Assembly (NCBI RefSeq): GCF_013408655.1
Contig: NZ_JACCBP010000003.1
Span: 124,001 to 188,000 of the forward strand
Source: Pigmentiphaga litoralis
GTDB lineage: Bacteria; Pseudomonadota; Gammaproteobacteria; Burkholderiales; Burkholderiaceae_B
DNA: 64,000 bases
Direction: 5' to 3'
The position numbers and the translations under genes were made by a program. Position 1 is the first letter of the stretch; each line of letters starts with the position of its first letter. Of the stretch, positions 57,833-64,000 are shown one piece after another. The notes below the pieces were generated by a model, which worked only from the letters and a program-made list of their open reading frames with translations, did no database searches and had not been told where the DNA came from.

Positions 57833-59422
57833 GTGGCAGTTTCGTGGAGGAAGAGGGTGATGCTTCTGGCAGCACTCGGAGTCATGGCACTGCCCCCCGC
57901 GTCGCGGGCCGCACCCACCCAGGCGAACACGATGTTCGCCAATGCGCCTGTGCCCGGCGCCGCGACGGCGGCGGGCCCGGCACTGGGCGATACCGTTCTG
58001 GATCCCCGCCGTTTCATGCAGCTGGTGGTGGCTCGCAATGCCGAGATCGCCTACGCCCAGTTGCAAGCCGACATCGCAGCCCGCGGGCTGGATGCCGAAT
58101 CCACCGTCTATCAGATCACGTCGTACGGTGGCATCCGCCACGAACAACGCGTCAGGCAGCGGACCGTCGAAGAGCAGCTTTCGACCCTGCTGGCCCGGGT
58201 GTCCGTCCTGGACGAAAACGTCAACACGCTGGAAAGCGGCGTGAAATGGCGAACCCCGAGTGGCGCCGACATGAGTCTGTCGGTGCGTCACGTTGACCGG
58301 CGCAACAACCTGATTGCGCAAACCAACAACCGCACGCTGGAAAGCAATGCGTCGATGGTCATGACCATCCGCCAGCCGCTGCTCAAGGGCGCGGGACGTG
58401 ATGCGGTCGAGACCGACCTGCGTATTGCCGAACTTGAATTCGACATCGGCCGCTGGCAGTACCGCCAGCAGCTGACGAAGATGGGCGGCGACGCGCTGGG
58501 CGCGTATTGGCAGCTGCAGCGCGCCTACATGGCGCATCCGCTGCGCCTGAAATTGCTCGACAACGCGCGCGATGGGCTGCGCGACGTGCGCGAGCGCGAA
58601 GCGTCGGGCCGCCTGGCGCCGACCGCCGAATCCGATGCGATGGTGATCGTGTCGGCCCGCGAAAGCGATGTGTTCAAGAGTTTGCAGACCATTGCCGAGG
58701 CTGAAGCCCGGGTGCGTGTGCTGCTCGATCTGCCCCCCACCGATGGCAAGTGGGCGCTGTACGACGACTGGTCGTCGGTGCGCGGCATCGATACCCGCAG
58801 CAGCGCCGACGTCCGCCTGGTGCAGGCGCTGGATGTGTGGCCCGCCTATCGCGTGGCGCGGCTGCGCGTGGAGCAGGGCGAGTACCGCATGCGCTTTGCC
58901 AAGAATCAGAAACTGCCGCAGCTGGATGTGCAGGCCAGCTATGGCACCAACGGCCTGGCCTATGGCCAGCGCGATGCGATCGACATTGCGCGGCGCGATC
59001 GGTATCCGGACTGGTATGTGGGCATCGGCTTTGAAGTGCCGATCGGATCGATCACGCGCGCCAGTGCCCAGTACGAAGGCCAGGCGCTCAAGCTGCGCCA
59101 GGCCGAACTGGAATCGCAGAACGTGCGCAACGCGCTCATGAATGACTTGTTCAGCCGCGCCGAGGCCTACCGGCTGACCGTGCAGGACGTGGAGCAGCTG
59201 AACGCGGATCTGACGTCGCGCACCGACTTGCTGACCGCCGATCGCAACGCCTTTCGCGACAACCTGGCGCCCCGTGCACGGCTGCTGCGGCGCGAAGCCG
59301 ACGTGCTGGAAAGCCGCCTGCGCCTGCTGGAAGGCGAAGCGCGCCTGCACACCGCCCGCACGCTGCTGGCCATCTCGGAAGGCTCGCTGCTGAGCGATTA
59401 TGGAATTGAGGTGTTCCCCTGA
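57833..59422 (+). CDS. TolC family outer-membrane efflux protein
   Basis: 529 residues. GTG 57833 has GAGGAG eight bases upstream and provides the basic n-region (WRKR) for a signal peptide ending ASRAAP; an ATG at 57860 would lose it. Two halves of long amphipathic helices typical of TolC are seen (AEIAYAQLQADIAARGLDAE; VRLVQALDVWPAYRVARLRV). It should form the outer-membrane and periplasmic tunnel for the adaptors encoded next. The adaptor gene starts one base after the stop. Confidence 0.9.
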   Translation: MAVSWRKRVMLLAALGVMALPPASRAAPTQANTMFANAPVPGAATAAGPALGDTVLDPRRFMQLVVARNAEIAYAQLQADIAARGLDAESTVYQITSYGGIRHEQRVRQRTVEEQLSTLLARVSVLDENVNTLESGVKWRTPSGADMSLSVRHVDRRNNLIAQTNNRTLESNASMVMTIRQPLLKGAGRDAVETDLRIAELEFDIGRWQYRQQLTKMGGDALGAYWQLQRAYMAHPLRLKLLDNARDGLRDVREREASGRLAPTAESDAMVIVSARESDVFKSLQTIAEAEARVRVLLDLPPTDGKWALYDDWSSVRGIDTRSSADVRLVQALDVWPAYRVARLRVEQGEYRMRFAKNQKLPQLDVQASYGTNGLAYGQRDAIDIARRDRYPDWYVGIGFEVPIGSITRASAQYEGQALKLRQAELESQNVRNALMNDLFSRAEAYRLTVQDVEQLNADLTSRTDLLTADRNAFRDNLAPRARLLRREADVLESRLRLLEGEARLHTARTLLAISEGSLLSDYGIEVFP

Positions 59423-59423
59423 T

Positions 59424-60269
59424 ATGACGTCGTCTTCTTTCTTTTTGCGGCGCCATGCGGCGGCAGCGTTGTGCGCTGCCGCCGTACTGCTGTTGTCGCC
59501 GGCCGTGCACGCGCAGGAATACACGGGCCTGGTGCACGCGCGCCATGACCTGATCCTGAGCGTGAGTGCGCCGGGCGTGGTGGCGCGGGTGCCGGCCGTG
59601 GTGGGACAGCAGGTCGAGGCGCGCGCGCCGCTGCTGATCCTGGACGACCGCATCCAGGTGACCGAAGTGCAGCGCCGCAAGGTCCTGCTCGACGACATGT
59701 CCGAAGTGCGGTCGCTGGACGAACGTGTCCGCATCCTGGCGCCGCTGTACGAAGACACCCGCAAGCTGCTGAATGCACGCGGCGCGGTCAGCCGTGACGA
59801 AGTGGCGCGGCTCGAACTGGAACTGCTGACGGCGCGGGCGCGCCAGTCGCAACTGCTGGCCCAGAAGCAGCGCGAACGCGTCGAGCTGACCGCCGCCGAA
59901 CAGGAGCGCGACACGCGCCGCCTGGTGGCGCCGGTGGCCGGGGTGGTCACGCGGGTCGATACCGATATCGGTGAATGGGCCCGGCCGGGCGACGCGCTGA
60001 TCCAGATCGTTGACGCATCGGTGTGCTTCCTGCGCCTGAACGTGCCGGTGGCGGCCGTGACCGGGCTGAAGGTGGGCGCCGACGTGCCGGTGCGTTTCGA
60101 AGCGACCGCCAACGTTGCGCCCATCACGGGCAAGGTGACCTACCTGGCGCCGGTGATCGATGCGGCCAGCGGCCTGGTCGAAGTGCGCATCAGCTTTCCG
60201 AATCCCAAGAACATGGTGCCGCCGGGCATCAAGGGCATTGCCCAACTGGCAGGCAAGGCGGCCAGATGA
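59424..60269 (+). CDS. HlyD/RND-type periplasmic adaptor protein
   Basis: 281 residues with a cleavable signal peptide (about 1-31, ending AVHAQ). A lipoyl half-motif VVARVPAVVGQQVEARAPLL is followed by a coiled-coil hairpin (about 75-165), the second half APVAGVVTRVDTDIGEWARP, and a beta-barrel domain. It is short for an RND adaptor and has no membrane anchor. It would link an inner-membrane component to the TolC protein. Its stop overlaps the start of the next adaptor gene (ATGA). Confidence 0.88.
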   Translation: MTSSSFFLRRHAAAALCAAAVLLLSPAVHAQEYTGLVHARHDLILSVSAPGVVARVPAVVGQQVEARAPLLILDDRIQVTEVQRRKVLLDDMSEVRSLDERVRILAPLYEDTRKLLNARGAVSRDEVARLELELLTARARQSQLLAQKQRERVELTAAEQERDTRRLVAPVAGVVTRVDTDIGEWARPGDALIQIVDASVCFLRLNVPVAAVTGLKVGADVPVRFEATANVAPITGKVTYLAPVIDAASGLVEVRISFPNPKNMVPPGIKGIAQLAGKAAR

Positions 60270-62308
60270 ACGCGCCTGGCGCCTCGCCGCAATTCGCGCC
60301 CGACGCGGTGTCGGTGATCAAGGCCCTGCAGGCCTTGCGCCAGGGCTCGCCCACACAGCCCGGCTATTGGGAGCAGGTGGCGAGCAGCCTGCGGTTCCTG
60401 TGCCGCGCAACGTCGGTGTGGGTCGTGCGGCAGGCCGGCACCGATGGCGCCGTGGGCCGGCTGCATGGCGACTGGCTGCTGATCGGGCAGTCGTCGGACA
60501 GCACGTCCGCCGAATTCGACGTGCGCTGGCTGGAAGAGTTGACGACGCTGGTGCCGCGGGCCGAGGGCAAGGGATTTGCTGTCGGGCCAGGCACGACGGC
60601 GGCGGGCCTGTCGGTGTATCGGGTCGTGGTCCGGCTGGAACACACGGCCGCGTCGTATGCCTTGCTGGACATTCCCCAGCGGGAACGCGCGAACCTGAAT
60701 GAACTGGTGCTGCGCGCGCAGCTGGTGGCGGACCTGCCGGGCGATCTGTCGCCGGTGCCGCCGCGGCCGGGGGTTACGCCCGCGCCCGCGCCGGCGTCCT
60801 ACGCGCCCGTGCCGGCGCCTGTGGCTGCTGCGGCGGGGCAGGGCGGTGGCGCGGTTCCCCCGCAGGTCCCCGCGATCGTGGGCGGCGCGGCCGACGGCGC
60901 GATGCCGCCCTCGGCGGCTGCTGCGCTGCCCGGCACCCAGACCATTCACGTCCCCCTGGCCGACTTGCTTGACCTGGCCTCGCAGGCCATGCGCCAGCAG
61001 CATTCGGGCGGCGCGCAGCTGACGATCGTCAACGGCCTGGCCGCGTTCACCGGCGCGGCGCAGGTGGCATTCGGCTGGTCCGATCACGGCTATGTGCGTG
61101 CATCGACCATCAGCCACCTGGACCGCTTCGAGCACCACAGCGAACTGGTCGAGTACACCGAATCGGCCCTGGACGAGAGCCTGGAATACGAATTCGCGCT
61201 GCGCAGTCCGGCCTTGCCGGGCGAGCCGGTGTTTGCCGCGCAGGACCGCCTGCGCGACGAGCAGGGCTTTCGCCACGTGTGCGCGATGTCGCTGCGCCGT
61301 GGCCTGGAACCCGCGCCGGGCGCCGTGCTGATCGCGCACGCCGACGATCGCACGGTGGACGACGCCACGCTCGCCAACATCCGCATGATGTTCGACCTGA
61401 CCGTGCCCTGGCTGCTGGACCTGCGCGATCGGGAAAAGTGGTGGGGCAAACGCCTGCGCGACTGGACCGCCGTGCGCCTGGGTGCATTGGTGGGGCCGCA
61501 GCATGTGTGGCTCAAGGCGCTGGGCGTGGCCTTCGGCTTGTTTGCGCTGTATGCCACCTTTGCGACGTGGGACTACCGGGTCAATGGCGGCGGCCAGCTC
61601 ACCACGGACAGCACCCGCCTGATCAGCGCGAGCTTTGAAGGCCGCGTCGACACGGCCAACGTCACGTCGGGCGACCTGGTGCGCGAAGGTGACGTCTTGA
61701 GCATGCTCGACACGCGCGAGCTGCGGCAGCAGGAATCGGATGCGCGCGCGGAAATCCGCCGCTACGCCGCCGAAGCCGACAAGGCCCGCGCCAGTGCCGC
61801 CTGGGCCGAAGTCGAAATCGCCACGGCGCGCCAGCAGCAAGCCGATGCGCGCCTGGCGCGGGTGCTGGACATGATCGAGCAGTCGACCAGCCGCGCGCCC
61901 TTCGATGGCGTGGTGGTCGAAGGCGAGCGCAAGGACCTGCTTGGCGCGCCAGTCCGCAAGGGCGACAAGATGTTCAAGCTGGCGCGCATCGAAGGCCTGT
62001 ATGTGGTCGTGACCGTGCCCGAACGCGACATGCCGTTGATCACGCCGGCTGCCACCGGCGAACTGGTGCTGGTCAGCCGGCCCGACGTCAAGATTCCGCT
62101 GCGCGTGATCGCCGTGATTCCGGTCGCGCAGACCAAGGGGCAGGACGGCAACCAGTTCATGGTCCGCGCCGAAGTGCAGCAGGCGCCGGAAGCATGGTGG
62201 CGGCCGGGCATGAGCGGCGCGGTGCGCATCGATGCAGGCGAAAAAAACGTGGCCTGGATCCTGACGCACCGCCTGGTCGACAAGCTGCGCCTGATGTTGT
62301 GGTGGTAG
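60266..62308 (+). CDS. HlyD-family adaptor with large cytoplasmic GAF-like N-terminal region
   Basis: 680 residues. Residues 1-410 look cytoplasmic: two globular alpha/beta parts (about 15-160 and 225-395) joined by an Ala/Pro linker (about 160-225). Their pattern, ending with RGLEPAPGAVLIAHADDRTV, suggests GAF-type folds. One membrane helix (about 413-435) leads to a periplasmic HlyD part: lipoyl half RVDTANVTSGDLVREGDVLS, coiled coil (about 485-540), lipoyl half SRAPFDGVVVEGERKDLLGA, and beta-barrel. Sensory control of an export adaptor would be unusual. Followed nine bases later by the M50 gene. Confidence 0.82.
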   Translation: MNAPGASPQFAPDAVSVIKALQALRQGSPTQPGYWEQVASSLRFLCRATSVWVVRQAGTDGAVGRLHGDWLLIGQSSDSTSAEFDVRWLEELTTLVPRAEGKGFAVGPGTTAAGLSVYRVVVRLEHTAASYALLDIPQRERANLNELVLRAQLVADLPGDLSPVPPRPGVTPAPAPASYAPVPAPVAAAAGQGGGAVPPQVPAIVGGAADGAMPPSAAAALPGTQTIHVPLADLLDLASQAMRQQHSGGAQLTIVNGLAAFTGAAQVAFGWSDHGYVRASTISHLDRFEHHSELVEYTESALDESLEYEFALRSPALPGEPVFAAQDRLRDEQGFRHVCAMSLRRGLEPAPGAVLIAHADDRTVDDATLANIRMMFDLTVPWLLDLRDREKWWGKRLRDWTAVRLGALVGPQHVWLKALGVAFGLFALYATFATWDYRVNGGGQLTTDSTRLISASFEGRVDTANVTSGDLVREGDVLSMLDTRELRQQESDARAEIRRYAAEADKARASAAWAEVEIATARQQQADARLARVLDMIEQSTSRAPFDGVVVEGERKDLLGAPVRKGDKMFKLARIEGLYVVVTVPERDMPLITPAATGELVLVSRPDVKIPLRVIAVIPVAQTKGQDGNQFMVRAEVQQAPEAWWRPGMSGAVRIDAGEKNVAWILTHRLVDKLRLMLWW

Positions 62309-62317
62309 GAGAGATCG

Positions 62318-64000
62318 ATGCCGGGCGCAACCTTCAGTGACGCGTGGTACCGGATTGCCGACGCGCGCGTGGCGCTGCTGCCGGCGGTCAAGGTGCAATC
62401 GCATCGCTATCGCGGCCGGCTCTGGTTCGTGCTTGAAGACCCGTATTCGCAGAAGTTCTTCCGCATCACGCCCGAGGCCTATGACTTCGTGCGCGCGCTG
62501 GATGGCGAACGCACCATCGACGAGGTCTGGCGCGACTATGCCGAGACCCGCGGCGCGGCCGCCCCGGGGCAGGACGAAGTGGTGCGGCTGCTGTCGCAAC
62601 TGCACATGTCCAACATGCTGTTCTTTCGCGGCAAGGCGCACAGCGACGCGATCTTCGAGCGCACGCGCGCCCAGAAGCAGCGCGAACTGTACGGCAAGCT
62701 GCTGTCCTTCCTGTATGTGCGGGTACGGCTGTTCGATCCCAACAAGCTGCTGGACCGCATCCGTCCCTTGATCCTGTGGTGCACGGGCCGCACCGCGCTG
62801 GTGGTGTGGCTGGCGGTGATCGTGGCCGGCGGCATCAACGTCATCCAGCATGCGGACGAATTGCACCAGCACACCCAGGGGCTGCTGGCGCTGGACAACC
62901 TGGGCTGGCTGTACGTGGCCATGACGCTGCTCAAGGTCTTCCACGAAACCGCGCATGCCTTTGTCTGCAAACGGTATGGCGGACAGGTCCATACCTTTGG
63001 CGTGATGTTCCTGATCTTCACGCCCTTGCCCTATGTGGACGCGACGTCCGCCTGGGGGTTCGCCAGCAAGTGGCGGCGCGCCTATGTGGGCCTGGCTGGC
63101 GTGGTGACGGAACTGTTCTTTGCGGCGATCGGCGCCATCGTCTGGGCGCACACGTCCGACGGTGTGATCAACAGCCTGGCCTTCAATGTGATGTTCATCG
63201 GGTCGGTATCCGCGCTGCTGTTCAACGGCAATCCGCTGCTGCGGTTCGATGCGTATTACGTGCTGGCCGACCTGATCGAAATCCCGAACCTGTACCAGAA
63301 GGGGCAGGCGCAGGTGGTGCATCTGTGCGACCGCTACCTGCTTGGCAACAAGGCCAATGTGTCGCCCGCGACGGATCACACCGAACGCGTGTGGTTCACG
63401 TCATACGGCTGGGGCAGCCTGGTGTACCGGCTGATCCTGAGCGTGACGATCCTGATGACGGTGCTCGATCACTGGTTCGCGATCGGCATGGCCCTGATGG
63501 TGACGACGCTGATCACGCTGATCGTGATGCCGGGCCGCAAGCTGGTCACCTATCTGATGAGTCCGGCGCTGGCGAACCGCCGGTCGCGGGCGGTGGGCGC
63601 CCTGGCGGCGCTGGTGTTTGCGGTCTACGCCTTCGTGGTGTGGGTGCCGCTGCCGCATGCGGTGCGGCTGCCCGGCGTGCTGGAAGCACGGCAACGCGCG
63701 GTCATGTATGTGGAGACGGCCGGCGCATTGACCCAATTGCGGGTGCAGCATGGCCAGACCTTGCGCAAGGGCGATGTGATCGCGGTGCTGCGCAACGACG
63801 ATCTGGAACTGAACCTGGCGCTGACCCGGCTGCAGATCACCGAATACGACACGCTGCTGCGGCAGGCGCTGCAGAAAACGCCGGCCGATGTCGCGCCGCT
63901 GGAGCGCCGCGCACAGGCCCTGGCGGAACGCCTGGCCGAGTTCGAAGCCATGAAGTCGCGGCTGGTGGTGCGCGCGCCGCAGAACGGCGAGTGGGTCGCG
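62318..64000 (+). CDS. PqqD-like / M50 zinc metalloprotease / lipoyl fusion (3' end beyond window)
   Basis: Open from ATG 62318 to the edge (561 codons seen). Residues about 25-105 resemble a PqqD-type peptide-binding domain (FFRITPEAYDFVRALDGERT, IDEVW). Then come several membrane helices with the M50 zinc motif HETAH (209-213) and the third ligand region GNPLLRFDAYY (D311). After further helices, an HlyD-type lipoyl domain (about 448-495) starts LPGVLEARQRAVMYVETAGA, then a coiled coil. This fits proteins labelled putative peptide zinc metalloprotease (YydH-like). It may process or thread a peptide into the TolC-adaptor path. Confidence 0.88.
   Translation, partial: MPGATFSDAWYRIADARVALLPAVKVQSHRYRGRLWFVLEDPYSQKFFRITPEAYDFVRALDGERTIDEVWRDYAETRGAAAPGQDEVVRLLSQLHMSNMLFFRGKAHSDAIFERTRAQKQRELYGKLLSFLYVRVRLFDPNKLLDRIRPLILWCTGRTALVVWLAVIVAGGINVIQHADELHQHTQGLLALDNLGWLYVAMTLLKVFHETAHAFVCKRYGGQVHTFGVMFLIFTPLPYVDATSAWGFASKWRRAYVGLAGVVTELFFAAIGAIVWAHTSDGVINSLAFNVMFIGSVSALLFNGNPLLRFDAYYVLADLIEIPNLYQKGQAQVVHLCDRYLLGNKANVSPATDHTERVWFTSYGWGSLVYRLILSVTILMTVLDHWFAIGMALMVTTLITLIVMPGRKLVTYLMSPALANRRSRAVGALAALVFAVYAFVVWVPLPHAVRLPGVLEARQRAVMYVETAGALTQLRVQHGQTLRKGDVIAVLRNDDLELNLALTRLQITEYDTLLRQALQKTPADVAPLERRAQALAERLAEFEAMKSRLVVRAPQNGEWVA

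Noticed and set aside
57707..60133. 808-codon minus-strand frame opposite the TolC and adaptor genes
   Set aside because: Low-complexity Ser/Arg and His/Gln runs, no motif, and overlaps three supported genes.
60140..63379. 1079-codon minus-strand frame across the adaptor and M50 genes
   Set aside because: Shadow of two well-supported plus-strand genes; composition typical of antisense frames at high GC.

Overview
The window is a contiguous, GC-rich stretch of chromosome from a beta-proteobacterium, most likely Burkholderiales/Alcaligenaceae (Bordetella, Achromobacter or Pigmentiphaga type). The reasons are three Bug-type solute receptors, the rpsP-rimM-trmD-rplS order, the ffs-dnaX-ybaB-recR order, and housekeeping proteins that read like that family. 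I saw no tRNA, rRNA, CRISPR array, intact insertion sequence or prophage.

Layout. 1-8.2 kb: assimilatory sulfate block, with cysB (cut by the left edge) divergent from sbp-cysT-cysW-cysA-cysH-cysD-cysN, closed by a hairpin terminator. 8.2-11.8 kb: a small coiled-coil membrane protein, a YbaN-like protein, a UvrD/Rep-like helicase carrying a C-terminal DUF5710-like module, and an Lrp/AsnC regulator. 11.9-15.3 kb: Bug receptor, arylformamidase-like hydrolase and GlcD-like FAD dehydrogenase. 15.4-17.8 kb: a radical SAM protein behind a LexA box, and a TM2-like membrane protein. 17.9-20.5 kb: rpsP-rimM-trmD-rplS with promoter and terminator. 20.7-28.7 kb: NUDIX hydrolase, CobD/CbiB-like protein, bacterioferritin-like protein, degenerate EAL protein, RsgA, M48 protease, oligoribonuclease, AEC transporter. 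28.8-33.8 kb: MATE transporter, ArnT-like glycosyltransferase, L31 type B, orphan FecR-like protein. 34-43.6 kb: catabolic region with two divergently regulated blocks. One has CMD-family protein, DmpH-like decarboxylase, amidohydrolase and Bug receptor next to a GntR regulator. The other has Bug receptor, talarate/galactarate dehydratase and galactarate dehydratase behind two LacI-type operators next to a LacI regulator. 43.7-51.7 kb: rho, trxA, SRP RNA, dnaX, ybaB, recR, MAPEG protein, transaldolase. 51.8-56.3 kb: carA-carB. 56.4-57.07 kb: an AT-richer stretch with no confident gene. 57.07-64.0 kb: SapC-family protein, TolC-like protein, periplasmic adaptor, second adaptor with a large cytoplasmic N-terminal part, and a PqqD-like/M50 protease/lipoyl fusion running off the right edge.

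How the genes work together. The sulfate block takes up sulfate and carries it to sulfite; the sulfite reductase is not here. The 34-43 kb region looks like uptake and breakdown of aldarates (galactarate, talarate), with extra ring-cleavage-type enzymes whose substrate is not clear. The right-hand cluster looks like an envelope-spanning export system with no ABC ATPase in view, and it is the best candidate for an under-described system.

A second theme is short tandem repeats. At least eight arrays with units of 12-27 bases lie inside or beside unrelated genes (radical SAM protein, CobD-like protein, TM2-like protein, DnaX, ffs-dnaX spacer, gntR upstream region). Where a unit is a multiple of three inside a gene the frame stays open.
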